Assembly (NCBI RefSeq): GCF_900177615.1
Contig: NZ_FXAP01000005.1
Location: 248,001-312,000, forward strand
Direction: 5' to 3'
DNA length: 64,000 nucleotides
From: Plantibacter flavus
Lineage (GTDB): Bacteria > Actinomycetota > Actinomycetes > Actinomycetales > Microbacteriaceae
In this document: in pieces, positions 33,781-42,751 of the stretch
Numbering within the stretch: the first letter of the stretch is position 1
Layout of the letters: each line of letters begins with the position of its first letter
The notes under the pieces: model-generated
What the model saw: only the letters and a program-made list of their open reading frames with translations
Databases searched by the model: none
What the model was told of the DNA's origin: nothing
Translations under genes and position numbers: made by a program

Positions 33781-34644
33781 TCAGCGCAGGAGACCACCGA
33801 CGACACCGCGCACCGCTTCGGCCACGTCGAGCGCGGCCAGCGGGCCCTCGGTAGCCGCGGCGTCCCCGGCAGCCGTGTGCAAGAGCACCCCGCTGGCGGC
33901 GACGCTCGCCAGGCATCCGGGGTCGGCGAGCACGCGCTCGGCGTTCGTCGCGACGAGCGCCCCGATGATCCCGGCCAGAGCGTCGCCGGTGCCGGCGGTC
34001 GCGAGCCAGGGCGATCCGCCGGAGATCGCGATGGCGTCACCGTCCGGCGCGACGACGTGGGTCGTGCCGCCCTTCAGCACCACGACGATGCCGAGGCGGG
34101 CGGCGACGTCGGCCGCGTACGACACGGGGTCGGCACGAATGGCCCCGACCTCGGCCGGGCTCCCCAGGCCGCTCAACATGGTCGCCAGTTCACCGACGTG
34201 GGGTGTGGCCACGATGCGCCACGACTCGTCGACACCGAACGCCCGCTGGTGGGCACCCGCGGCGACGCGACGGAGCGACCCGGCATCGGCGACGACCGGC
34301 TCGCCCCCGTGCAGGGCGGCGTCGAGCAGGGAGCTCTCCTCGCGGGTCAGCTTGCCGGGGTCCATGCCGGAGCCGATGAGCCAGGCCTGCACGCGCCCCT
34401 CCGCCGTCACGATCTCGGGGCGGCGCTGCAGGACGAGGTTCGCCGGTCGGTCCGCGCCGAGGTAGCGGACCATGCCGACGCCGGTGCGGATCGCCGCCTC
34501 GACACCGATGACGGCGGCACCCGGGTAGCGGTCGGACCCGGTCACGACGCCGAGGACACCCCGGGAGTACTTGTCCGATTCGGCGTCGGGCACGGCGATC
34601 CACTCGCGTGCGTCGGCAGGGGTCCAGAGTCGCGGTTCGGCCAT
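33781..34644 (-). CDS. nnrD: ADP-dependent NAD(P)H-hydrate dehydratase
   Basis: A 287-residue ribokinase-like enzyme that repairs hydrated NAD(P)H. It carries the conserved N-terminal KYSRGVLGVVTGSDRYPGAA, the WLIGSGMD segment, VLKGGTTHVVAPDG and the catalytic/anion-hole motif LATAGTGDALAGIIGAL. The NnrE epimerase domain is absent, so this is the stand-alone dehydratase. TAGGGT is six bases before ATG 34644, giving a leaderless mRNA. Transcription reads toward the FMN-binding gene, but a 149-base gap separates them. Confidence 0.9.
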   Translation of the reverse strand: MAEPRLWTPADAREWIAVPDAESDKYSRGVLGVVTGSDRYPGAAVIGVEAAIRTGVGMVRYLGADRPANLVLQRRPEIVTAEGRVQAWLIGSGMDPGKLTREESSLLDAALHGGEPVVADAGSLRRVAAGAHQRAFGVDESWRIVATPHVGELATMLSGLGSPAEVGAIRADPVSYAADVAARLGIVVVLKGGTTHVVAPDGDAIAISGGSPWLATAGTGDALAGIIGALVATNAERVLADPGCLASVAASGVLLHTAAGDAAATEGPLAALDVAEAVRGVVGGLLR

Positions 34645-34650
34645 GCCATC

Positions 34651-34656
34651 ACCCTA
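34651..34656 (-). promoter_or_regulatory. -10 TAGGGT of nnrD (leaderless)
   Basis: Six-base spacer GATGGC, then ATG 34644. Confidence 0.6.
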
Positions 34657-34784
34657 GGCCAGTCGTCGCGGCGGTCCGGCTCTGAGCCGTCGATCGTCGG
34701 TCATCCCGGAGGCGGGAATCCGAACGCATTCCGGAACGTTGGGCCGGGTGGCGACGCCCGTCGCCCCGAGACCCGAGGAGTTCC

Positions 34785-35861
34785 GTGCCCCAGCTGTTCG
34801 ATCCGATCACCATCCGTGACCTCACCATCCCCAACCGCCTGTGGATCGCCCCGATGTGCCAGTACAGCGTCACAGCGAGGGACGGCGTGCCGACCGACTG
34901 GCACCTCATGCACCTCGGCCAGTTCGCGGCGGGCGGCTTCGGTCTCGTCATCTCCGAGGCGGCGGCGATCAGCCCCGAGGGCCGGATCTCGCCCCAGGAC
35001 GCAGGCATCTGGAACGACGAACAGCGCGACGCCTGGCGACGGATCACCGCGTTCATCACCGAGCAAGGTTCCGTCCCCGGCATCCAGCTCGCGCACGCCG
35101 GCCGGAAGGCCTCCACGTTCGCCCCCTGGGGCACCGACGGTCAGGGCAGCGTCCCGATCGAGGACGGCGGCTGGTCGACCGTCGCCCCGTCGCCCGAGGC
35201 CTTCCCGGGCTACGCGGTCCCGGAAGCCCTCGACGATGAGGGCATCGACCGCGTCGTCGACGACTTCCGGGCGGCGGCCGTCCGGTCGGTCGACGCCGGC
35301 TTCCAGGTGATCGAACTCCACGCCGCGCACGGCTACCTGCTGCACCAGTTCCTCTCCCCGCTCGTCAACCACCGCGAGGACGGCTACGGTGGCTCGCTCG
35401 AGAACCGGGCCAAGCTCCTCCTGCGAGTCGTCGAGGCGGTGCGCGAGGTCCTCCCGGCCGGACTGCCGTTGTTCGTCCGGTTCTCTGCCACCGACTGGGT
35501 GGACGACGGATGGGACGAACACCAGACCGCGACCGTCGCGGCATGGTGCGCCGAGCGCGGTGCCGACTTCTTCGACATCTCCACCGGCGGGGCCGTCGGC
35601 GGCGTCCGCATCCCGCTCTCCCCCGGGTACCAGGTCCCGTTCGCCGCGCACATCGGGTCGACGGGTGTCGACACGAGCGCCGTCGGGCTCATCACCGACG
35701 CCCAGCAGGCCGCGGCCATCGTCGCCGACGGGCAGGCGGAGGCGGTCATGGTCGCCCGCGAGGCGCTCCGTGATCCGCACTTCGCGTTGCGCGCCGCCAC
35801 CGAGCTCGGCGTTGAGGTGGCCTGGCCGGGCCAGTACGAGCGGGCCAAGCCGCGCACCTGA
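34785..35861 (+). CDS. old-yellow-enzyme family oxidoreductase, YqjM type
   Basis: A 358-residue FMN-dependent ene-reductase with the thermophilic-like (YqjM) signature. C25 and Y27 in APMCQYS tune FMN, LAHAGRKAS follows, then HAAHGYLLHQFLSPLVNHR and the phosphate-binding GLITDAQQAAAIV. It reduces activated C=C bonds with NADPH. GAGGAG precedes GTG 34785 by six bases. Monocistronic, ending in a very long palindromic terminator. Confidence 0.9.
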   Translation: MPQLFDPITIRDLTIPNRLWIAPMCQYSVTARDGVPTDWHLMHLGQFAAGGFGLVISEAAAISPEGRISPQDAGIWNDEQRDAWRRITAFITEQGSVPGIQLAHAGRKASTFAPWGTDGQGSVPIEDGGWSTVAPSPEAFPGYAVPEALDDEGIDRVVDDFRAAAVRSVDAGFQVIELHAAHGYLLHQFLSPLVNHREDGYGGSLENRAKLLLRVVEAVREVLPAGLPLFVRFSATDWVDDGWDEHQTATVAAWCAERGADFFDISTGGAVGGVRIPLSPGYQVPFAAHIGSTGVDTSAVGLITDAQQAAAIVADGQAEAVMVAREALRDPHFALRAATELGVEVAWPGQYERAKPRT

Positions 35862-35869
35862 GCGCGACC

Positions 35870-35921
35870 CTGACACGACGACGGCCCGCACGCGATCGCG
35901 TGCGGGCCGTCGTCGTGTCAG
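35870..35921. terminator. perfect 52-bp palindrome between convergent genes
   Basis: The sequence from 35870 to 35921 equals its own reverse complement over all 52 bases (left half begins CTGACACGACGACGGCCCGC). It lies nine bases after the OYE stop codon and 15 before the end of the convergent CNNM gene, so it can terminate transcription in both directions. Confidence 0.85.
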
Positions 35922-35936
35922 CGCTTCGTCGTCCGA

Positions 35937-36986
35937 TCAGCGACGCCGGGTGGCGTCCTGGACCTCTCCGACGAGTTCCTCGATGATGTCCTCGAGGAAG
36001 AGGACCCCGGTGGTGGCGCCCGCTTCGTCGAACACCCGGGCGACGTGTGCCCCCGAACGACGCATCGTGGTCAGCGCGTCTTCGACGTCCGAGTCCTCGA
36101 ACACCGACACCAGCTGCCTGATGTGCTTCGCGGGCACAGGGCGCTCTTCGTCGCCACTGCCGTCGAGGTCGTCGTACCGCAGGACGTCCTTCAGGTGGAG
36201 GTACCCGATCGGCACCGACTCGTCGTCGACGATCACGTAGCGGGAGTAGCCGTACTTCGCCACCGCGCGCTCGACGTCCGAGGGCGTCGCCTCCTCCGTC
36301 AGCGTGATGAGGCTCCCGAGCGGCAGAGCCACATCGTGGACCTTCTTCTCGGTGAACTCGAACGCCGCGACGAGCGCACCCGTCGAGTCGGTGAGCACAC
36401 CCTCGCGGGTGGACTGGTCGACGATGGTCGCCACCTCGTCGAGCGTGAACGCGCTCGCAGCCTCGTTCTTCGGCTCCACCCGGAACAGACGGAGGACGGC
36501 GTTCGCGGTCGCGTTGAGGGACACGATGATCGGACGGAAGACGCGCGCCACGAAGACGAGCGGCGGAGCGAGCAGCAGGACCGCGCGATCCGGGATCGAG
36601 AACGAGAGGTTCTTCGGGACCATCTCACCGAAGACCACGTGGAGGTAGGAGACGAGGAGCAGCGCGATGATGAACGCCACCGTACCGATGGTCTCCTCGG
36701 GCCAGCCGGTGAGCGCCAACGGCACCTCCAGCAGGTGGTGGATCGCCGGCTCGGAGACGTTCAGGATGAGCAGCGAGCAGACGGTGATGCCCAACTGACT
36801 CGTCGCCAACATGAGCGTGGCGTGTTCCATGGCCCACAGCGCGGTCTTGGCGCTCCGGCTCCCCTGCTCGGCGAGGGGTTCGATCTGTGACCGTCGCGCG
36901 GAGATGACCGCGAACTCGGCACCGACGAAGAAGGCGTTCGCGAGCAGCAGCACCACGAGCCAGGCGATTCCTGCCCAGTCGCTCAT
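35937..36986 (-). CDS. CNNM/hemolysin-family membrane protein, short form
   Basis: A 349-residue protein with a DUF21 (CNNM) transmembrane domain (1-190, starting WAGIAWLVVLLLANAFFVGAE) and a CBS pair (about 205-345, with YSRYVIVDDESVPIGYLHLKDV). The C-terminal CorC_HlyC domain of the full-length family is absent, unlike its neighbour. These proteins transport or sense divalent metal ions such as Mg2+ and Co2+; the hemolysin label is historical. The ATG overlaps the stop of the long form by four bases. Confidence 0.85.
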   Translation of the reverse strand: MSDWAGIAWLVVLLLANAFFVGAEFAVISARRSQIEPLAEQGSRSAKTALWAMEHATLMLATSQLGITVCSLLILNVSEPAIHHLLEVPLALTGWPEETIGTVAFIIALLLVSYLHVVFGEMVPKNLSFSIPDRAVLLLAPPLVFVARVFRPIIVSLNATANAVLRLFRVEPKNEAASAFTLDEVATIVDQSTREGVLTDSTGALVAAFEFTEKKVHDVALPLGSLITLTEEATPSDVERAVAKYGYSRYVIVDDESVPIGYLHLKDVLRYDDLDGSGDEERPVPAKHIRQLVSVFEDSDVEDALTTMRRSGAHVARVFDEAGATTGVLFLEDIIEELVGEVQDATRRR

Positions 36987-38302
36987 GCGTCACCACCGTC
37001 CTCCGACACGACGGGTCTCGGGGTGAACCGGATCCGATCGATCCGTCGGCCGTCGAGTCGCTCGACGCGGAGCGTGCCGTCCTCGAGCTCGAGCTCGTCG
37101 CCTGAGACCGCGAGTCGTCCGAGCTCGCTCATGACGTAGCCCGCGACCGTCTCGTACGGACCGTCCTCGGGGACACGCACGCCGGCGCGCTCGAGGAGCT
37201 CGTCGGGACGGAGGCTGCCCGGGAAGGTCGTGGAGTCGCGTCCGCGGACCACCCCGGCACGCGAGCGGTCGTGCTCGTCGGCGACCTCGCCCACGAGTTC
37301 CTCGACGAGGTCCTCGAGGGTGGTCACGCCGGCGGTGCCGCCGTACTCGTCGACCACGACGGCCATCTGGTAGCCGCGTCCGCGCAGCTGCGAGAGCAGC
37401 ACGTCCAGCTTCATCGTCTCGGGGACGCGCAGTGCAGGGGACTGCAGGGCGGAGACGGGCACCTCGCCGCGGCGGTCGCGCGGGACCGCGATGGCCTGCT
37501 TCACATGCACGACACCGGTGATGTCGTCGACGTCGGCATCGGTGACCGGGAAGCGCGAGTGACCGGTCGACCTCGCGAGGGCGAGCACCGCCTGGGCGGG
37601 TTCGCCGCGCTGGATCGACGCGATGCGCGGCCTGGGCGTCATGACGTCCGACGCATCGTGGCTCGAGAAGCGGAGGGTGCGGTTGAGCAGGGTCGCGGTG
37701 TCGGCCTCGAGTGTGCCCTCGAGTGCCGATCGACGCACGAGGGACGACAGCTCCTCGGCCGTCCGGGCTCCGGACAGCTCCTCCTTGGGTTCGATGCCCA
37801 TCGACCGCAGCAAGCCGTTGGCGCTGCCGTTGAGGACGACGATGGCGGGCTTGAAGACCCAGGTGAAGGCCGTCTGGAACGGGACGACGAACTTGGCGGT
37901 CTGTCGGGGCAACGCGAGCGCGAAGTTCTTCGGGACGAGCTCGCCGATGATCATGCTGAGCAGCGTGGCGAGGGTGATCGCGACGATCGTCGCCACGACG
38001 GCGACGACGCCCTCGGGGATCCCGATGGAGCCGAGCGGGCCGGCGAGCATCGACGACAGCGCCGGCTCCATGGTGTAACCGGTCAGGAGGGTGGTCAGGG
38101 TGATCCCGAGCTGCGCGCTCGACAGGTGCGTCGAGGTGATCTTGAGCGCTGCGATCGTCATCGACAGGCGGGTCTCACCACGGTCGCGGCGGGCCTCGAG
38201 GTCGGCGCGGTCGAGGTTCACGAGCGCGAACTCGGAGGCGACGAAGAAGCCCGTCCCGATGGTCAGCACGAGGCCGACGCCGAGCATGATCCACTCAGAC
38301 AT
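36983..38302 (-). CDS. CNNM/CorC-type membrane protein, full length
   Basis: A 439-residue paralogue of the next gene. DUF21 membrane domain (1-200), CBS pair (215-345, with [21 protein letters not shown] and [29 protein letters not shown]) and a C-terminal CorC_HlyC domain (355-439). The two genes overlap and probably form a heteromeric Mg2+/Co2+ efflux or sensing unit. No good ribosome site precedes ATG 38302. Confidence 0.87.
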   Translation of the reverse strand: MSEWIMLGVGLVLTIGTGFFVASEFALVNLDRADLEARRDRGETRLSMTIAALKITSTHLSSAQLGITLTTLLTGYTMEPALSSMLAGPLGSIGIPEGVVAVVATIVAITLATLLSMIIGELVPKNFALALPRQTAKFVVPFQTAFTWVFKPAIVVLNGSANGLLRSMGIEPKEELSGARTAEELSSLVRRSALEGTLEADTATLLNRTLRFSSHDASDVMTPRPRIASIQRGEPAQAVLALARSTGHSRFPVTDADVDDITGVVHVKQAIAVPRDRRGEVPVSALQSPALRVPETMKLDVLLSQLRGRGYQMAVVVDEYGGTAGVTTLEDLVEELVGEVADEHDRSRAGVVRGRDSTTFPGSLRPDELLERAGVRVPEDGPYETVAGYVMSELGRLAVSGDELELEDGTLRVERLDGRRIDRIRFTPRPVVSEDGGDA

Positions 38303-38451
38303 GACGATCCCGTCCGTGCTGAGCGGTCGATGCCGGAGTGGGGGTTCCGTCGCCCGGATGGGCGATCGTCTCCCGTGATCGGGTCAGCACGGGGCTGGGA
38401 TGGTGGCCGGGGGATCTGTCTGAAGGAGGGTCGTCCATTGTGCGGACGAGT

Positions 38452-39816
38452 CTATCGGACATCCGCGGCTGTGGAGCCCGGATTTCCGGGGTTCTTCTCA
38501 GCCTCCGCGAGACGCCGACGCTCCTCGGCCGCGCGACGCTTCCGACGCCGCACGAGGAGGAACCGCACGCCGATGCACGCCGCGGCGAGCGCCGGGACCC
38601 CGCCCGAGACGATCATGCCCACGTGTGCCCCGGCGACCTCGACGAGCCACCCCATGAGCGGACCGCCGATCGACTGTCCGCCGAGCAGCACGAGGATGTA
38701 CAGCGACATCACCCGGCCGCGGATCGCCATGTTGGACGACAGCTGGACGAGCGAGTTCGCCGCCGTGATGAAGAGGAGGTTCGCGACCCCGCCCGCGACG
38801 AGCAGGAGGGCGAAGGGGAGGAGCACGGGCATCGCCCCGGCGGCCGCCTGCAGGACGCCGACCGCCGCCGCCGCGACGATCACGATGCGCAGGTCCACAC
38901 CCCCACGCCTCGTCGACGCGAGCGCCCCGGTCAGCGCGCCGACGGCGACGAGGGCGTTGAGGAACCCGTAGCCGCTCGCGCCGATGTCGAAGACGTCCGA
39001 GGCGTAGGCGGCGAGTAGGACCGGCAGGTTGAAGGCGAACACCGACATGAACGCGACCATGATGACCGTCCACCGGATGGCCGGTTTCCGCATGGCATAG
39101 CCGAGTCCCTCCTTGAGCTGGCCCTTCGCCTTCGCGACGACCGGGGTCGGGACGAGTTCCGAGACACGCATGAGCGCCAGGGTGAGCACGACGCCGGAGC
39201 AGGCGAGGGCGTTGATCGCGAAGGACCAGCCGGAACCGACGGCGGTGATGAGGACACCGCCGACGGCCGGACCGACGAGCTGGCCGAGCTGGAAGACGGC
39301 GGAGTTGAGGCTGATGGCGTTCCGCAGTCTCGCCGGGCCCACGAGCTCGTTCACGAACACCTGTCTCGCGGGGTTGTCGACGACGGTGACGAGGCCGAGC
39401 ATGAAGGCGATGACGTAGATGTGCCACACCTCGACCGCGCCGCTGAGCGTCAGGATCGACAGCGCGACCGCGAGGACGGCGGCGAGCGACTGCGTGATCA
39501 TGAGCAGCACGCGCTTGGAGTAGCGGTCCGCGATCACGCCGCCGAGCAGTCCGAACAGCAGCATGGGCGCGAACTGCATGGCGACCGTGATCCCGACGGC
39601 GGCGACGCTGCCGGAGAGCTCGAGGACGAGCCAGTCCTGCGCGATGCGCTGCATCCCGATCGCGGTCGTCGCGACGATGTGCCCGATCGTGAAGAGTCGG
39701 AAGTTCGGGACGCGGAGCGAGGAGAAGGTGTCCCGCCAGGCGGGACGCTCCCCCACGATCGGCATGGGGGCGGTGGGCGGCGGTGGAGCGACGGCGGTGT
39801 CGGATGGAGGGGTCAC
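38452..39816 (-). CDS. MFS transporter, Bcr/EntS-like
   Basis: A roughly 454-residue transporter with about 12 hydrophobic segments. The N-terminal Pro-rich part (SDTAVAPPPPTAPMPIVGERPAWRDTF) is cytoplasmic. GGVIADRYSKRVLLMITQ is the motif A loop. Homologues of this shape are annotated as enterobactin or macrolide exporters (MFS_3), but substrate is unknown. Start is uncertain: GTG 39816 is chosen because a -10 candidate TAGCGT (39895-39890) excludes the longer frame; ATG 39765 is an alternative. The gene is divergent from the LysR regulator, which may control it. Confidence 0.8.
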   Translation of the reverse strand: MTPPSDTAVAPPPPTAPMPIVGERPAWRDTFSSLRVPNFRLFTIGHIVATTAIGMQRIAQDWLVLELSGSVAAVGITVAMQFAPMLLFGLLGGVIADRYSKRVLLMITQSLAAVLAVALSILTLSGAVEVWHIYVIAFMLGLVTVVDNPARQVFVNELVGPARLRNAISLNSAVFQLGQLVGPAVGGVLITAVGSGWSFAINALACSGVVLTLALMRVSELVPTPVVAKAKGQLKEGLGYAMRKPAIRWTVIMVAFMSVFAFNLPVLLAAYASDVFDIGASGYGFLNALVAVGALTGALASTRRGGVDLRIVIVAAAAVGVLQAAAGAMPVLLPFALLLVAGGVANLLFITAANSLVQLSSNMAIRGRVMSLYILVLLGGQSIGGPLMGWLVEVAGAHVGMIVSGGVPALAAACIGVRFLLVRRRKRRAAEERRRLAEAEKNPGNPGSTAADVR

Positions 39817-39889
39817 GGAGAGGGCCAGCGTTTCGTATGTCGAGTGCGTGTCGTATGGGTGGAGCCGCGGAGGCCGTCGGCTCCCGTCC

Positions 39890-39953
39890 ACGCTATTGCC
39901 GACGCGACCATTTCCGAGCAGGATGATCCCTATCAGTCCTATTCGATTCCCGA
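39890..39953. promoter_or_regulatory. divergent promoter region of the MFS and LysR genes
   Basis: TAGCGT at 39895-39890 (minus) is the candidate -10 of the MFS gene. TTCGAT, six bases before ATG 39954, could serve the LysR gene as a leaderless promoter. LysR proteins usually regulate a divergent neighbour from such a region. An AT-richer stretch (CCTATCAGTCCTATTCGATT) lies between. Confidence 0.4.
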
Positions 39954-40814
39954 ATGATCGGCTCACGCATGTTCGACCCCGCCCTGCTGCGCACCTTCCT
40001 GGCCGTCGCCGAGACGAAGAACTTCACCCGCGCCGCCGCGCAGCTCGGGTTGAGCCAGCCGACGGTCAGTCAGCAGATCCGACGGCTCGAGGAGGCTGCC
40101 GGCCGGTGGCTCGTCGTCCGGGACACGAGAGCGGTCCGCCTGACCGACAACGGTGATGCGATGGCCGGGTTCGCGCGCACCATCCTCGCTGCACACGCCT
40201 CGGCGGAGAGCTACTTCACCGGCTCGGCGATGAGCGGCCGACTCCGCTTCGGGGCCGCCGACGACCTCGCGATGACCCAGCTCCCCCGGATCCTGCGGCA
40301 CTTCCGTCAGGGGAACCCGCAGCTGAACCTCGAACTCACCGTGAACCAGAGCGGACCGCTCTACCGCCGGCTGAAGGCGGGCGCCATCGACCTCATCTTC
40401 ATCAAGATGCACCCCGGCCAGAACGAGGGCAAGCTCGTGCGGACCGACTCGATGGTCTGGGTCGGTCTCGAGAGGACCACGATCGAACCGGGCCAGCCCG
40501 TCCCCCTCATCGCCTATCAGGATCCGAGTCTCTCCCGGCAGCTGGCGATCGACGCCCTCGAGGCAGCCGGGCGCACCTGGCGGATCACCTGCAGCACCCG
40601 GGAGGTGAACGGCGTCCTCGCGGCGGTGCGGGCCGGGCTCGGCGTCGCGGTCTTCCCGCGCAGCCTGATCCCGAGCGACCTCGTCATGCTGAGCAACCGG
40701 CTGGAACTCCCGACCCTGGGCGGCGTCGACTTCACCCTGCTCGCGAACCCGTTGGCGGCGGCCGGCCCGGTGGAGGCGCTCTCCTCGGCCATCATGGACC
40801 GGTCGCTCGCCTGA
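39954..40814 (+). CDS. LysR-family transcriptional regulator
   Basis: A 286-residue LysR regulator. The winged helix-turn-helix (about 8-65) reads ALLRTFLAVAETKNFTRAAAQLGLSQPTVSQQIRRLEEA. The ligand-binding domain starts near 95 (GRLRFGAADDLAMTQLPRIL). Two starts are possible: ATG 39954 and ATG 39969 (MFDPALLRTF, the typical family start). Neither has a ribosome site; the former fits a leaderless promoter. It is divergent from the MFS gene and probably controls it. Confidence 0.88.
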   Translation: MIGSRMFDPALLRTFLAVAETKNFTRAAAQLGLSQPTVSQQIRRLEEAAGRWLVVRDTRAVRLTDNGDAMAGFARTILAAHASAESYFTGSAMSGRLRFGAADDLAMTQLPRILRHFRQGNPQLNLELTVNQSGPLYRRLKAGAIDLIFIKMHPGQNEGKLVRTDSMVWVGLERTTIEPGQPVPLIAYQDPSLSRQLAIDALEAAGRTWRITCSTREVNGVLAAVRAGLGVAVFPRSLIPSDLVMLSNRLELPTLGGVDFTLLANPLAAAGPVEALSSAIMDRSLA

Positions 40815-40829
40815 GCGAGCACACGGCGG

Positions 40830-41129
40830 TCAGGCGTCGACGGACTCCGACGCCTCGGCGAAGGGTGCGGGGATGAGGTAGGTCTCGCGGACCTCGGCCG
40901 ATCCGTGCGGGCCGCTGCCGTCGGGCGCGGTGAAGGGTTCGTCGAACTCGACGATCCAGGTCGTCAGCTGTTCGGTCCACACCGAGATGAACGCCGCGGC
41001 ACGCTGGCGGCCGGGTGCGACGATGACCCCGGAGGCACGCTCCCCCGTCGAGGGATCGGATCCCGGGTCCACGAGCACGAGGACCTGCATGCCGACACCG
41101 AACCCGTGCGTCCCGCCGTTCACCACCAT
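40830..41129 (-). CDS. small hypothetical protein
   Basis: About 99 residues beginning MVVNGGTHGFGVGMQVLVLVD, with a Gly/Val-rich start, a central VIVAPGRQRAAAFISVWTEQLTTWIVEFDEPF and an acidic C-terminus. It reads like a small beta-barrel protein. I do not recognise a family. GATGAT six bases before ATG 41129 may be a leaderless -10. It is convergent with the LysR gene and 48 bases upstream of the guaB1 stop. Confidence 0.55.
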   Translation of the reverse strand: MVVNGGTHGFGVGMQVLVLVDPGSDPSTGERASGVIVAPGRQRAAAFISVWTEQLTTWIVEFDEPFTAPDGSGPHGSAEVRETYLIPAPFAEASESVDA

Positions 41130-41177
41130 GGGCCCATCATCCCACCGCGGTCGTGCGTGCCGCACCAGCACCGCGGC

Positions 41178-42617
41178 TCACCAGGAGACGGGCAGCGCCT
41201 TGCCCTCCTCGTACCCGGCGGCCGACTGGACGCCGACGATGGCGCGCTCGTGGAAGCCGGGCACCGAGTCGGCACCCGCGTAGGTGAACGACGAGCGCAC
41301 ACCGGCGGTGATCATGTCGAGGAGGTCCTCGACCGAGGGCCGGAGCGGGTCGATCGTGATGCGGGAGGACGAGATGCCCTCGGCGAAGAGCGTCTTCCGC
41401 GCGAGTTCGAAGGGATCGAGTCGGCCGAAGCGCTCGTGCACGGCCTTGGTCGACGCCATGCCCCAGCTCTCCTTGTAGAGCGATCCGTCGGCGGCGCGCT
41501 GCAGTTCACCAGGAGCCTCGATCGTGCCGGCGAACCAGGAACCGATCATGACCGAGGACGCGCCGGCCGCGAGGGCGAGGGCGACGTCGCGGGGGTAGCG
41601 GACGCCACCGTCCGCCCAGACCTTCGCGCCGAGTGCGCGGGCGGTCGCGGCCGTCTCGAGCACGGCCGAGAACTGCGGACGTCCGACCGCGGTCATCATC
41701 CGCGTGGTGCACATCGCACCGGGTCCGACACCGACCTTGAGGATGTCCGCACCGGCGTCGACGAGGTCCTGCACCGCGACGGCGGACACGACGTTGCCGG
41801 CGACGATCGGGAGGCCGAGACCGAGGGCACGGACGGCCGCGATCGCCCGGAGCATCCCCTCCTGGTGCCCGTGGGCGGTGTCGATCACGAGGACGTCCAC
41901 CCCGGCGGCGGCGAGCGCCTGCGCCTTCACGGCGACGTCGCCGTTGATGCCGATCGCCGCGGCGACCCGCAACCGGCCCGACGCGTCGAGCGCCGGCGTG
42001 TAGATGGTCGACCGGAGCGCGCTCGTCCGGCTGAGGGTGCCGACGACCGCGCCGTGGTGCAGCACAGGCGCGAACTCGAGGTCGGCGGCGACCATGAGGT
42101 CGAACGCGGCCCGGCCACCGGTCACGTCGTCGGCGTCGATCGAGGCGAGCGACCCGCGAGCGAGGTCGCCGAGTCGCGCATCCGGCAGCGCCGTGGCGAG
42201 ACGCGCGGCCGGGATGCAGCCGGCGAAGGCGTCGTGCTCGTCGTGGAGCACGATGCCGTGGCCGGCGACCGCTGGGATCAGGCGCAGGGCGTCGGCCGCG
42301 GTCTGATCGGCTCGCATGATCAGCGGGGTGTCGAAGGCGACCGGCTGCTCCTTCACCCAGCGGATCGCCGCGTCGAGTTCCTGGAGCGGCATGTCCTGCG
42401 GCAGGACGCCGAGACCGCCGCGCCGCGCCAGTGCTGCCGCGAGGCGCGGCCCGGTGACGGAGTTCATGTTGGCGGACACGATCGGGATCGTGGCGCCGGT
42501 GGCGTCGTCCGGAGCCAGGTCGACGTCGAGTCGACTCGTGATCCCGGAGCGGCTGGGGACGAGGAACACGTCCGAGTACGTCAGGTCGTGGCTGGGAATC
42601 TCACCGATGAACCGCAT
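41178..42617 (-). CDS. guaB1: GuaB1-family IMPDH-related protein, probable GMP reductase
   Basis: A 479-residue member of the IMPDH/GMPR barrel family. The catalytic loop is GVGPGAMCTTR with C303. A CBS-like insertion covers about 95-205, and the N-terminal sequence is DLTYSDVFLVPS. The actinobacterial GuaB1 group differs from GuaB2 (true IMPDH), and the mycobacterial member has been shown to be a GMP reductase, converting GMP to IMP. Assignment here is by subfamily features (GLGVLPQDMPLQELDAAIRW, ANMNSVTGPRLAAALARRGG). TACGGT is six bases before ATG 42617, so the mRNA is likely leaderless. Confidence 0.87.
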   Translation of the reverse strand: MRFIGEIPSHDLTYSDVFLVPSRSGITSRLDVDLAPDDATGATIPIVSANMNSVTGPRLAAALARRGGLGVLPQDMPLQELDAAIRWVKEQPVAFDTPLIMRADQTAADALRLIPAVAGHGIVLHDEHDAFAGCIPAARLATALPDARLGDLARGSLASIDADDVTGGRAAFDLMVAADLEFAPVLHHGAVVGTLSRTSALRSTIYTPALDASGRLRVAAAIGINGDVAVKAQALAAAGVDVLVIDTAHGHQEGMLRAIAAVRALGLGLPIVAGNVVSAVAVQDLVDAGADILKVGVGPGAMCTTRMMTAVGRPQFSAVLETAATARALGAKVWADGGVRYPRDVALALAAGASSVMIGSWFAGTIEAPGELQRAADGSLYKESWGMASTKAVHERFGRLDPFELARKTLFAEGISSSRITIDPLRPSVEDLLDMITAGVRSSFTYAGADSVPGFHERAIVGVQSAAGYEEGKALPVSW

Positions 42618-42623
42618 GAGAAC

Positions 42624-42629
42624 ACCGTA
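42624..42629 (-). promoter_or_regulatory. -10 TACGGT of guaB1 (leaderless)
   Basis: Six bases (GTTCTC) separate it from ATG 42617. Confidence 0.6.
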
Positions 42630-42751
42630 TCCCGACCGGCGTCCGAGCCGCACCGACGACGGAATGGGTTTAGGCTTGATGACTGGATCGTGCGGGCATG
42701 TTCCCTGCCTGCAAACAGTGAGAATTCAACGGAGAGAGTGGGCGATCGACG

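Noticed and set aside
35937-38302. Hemolysins
   Set aside because: The historical family name is misleading; domain order DUF21-CBS-(CorC) indicates metal transport or sensing.
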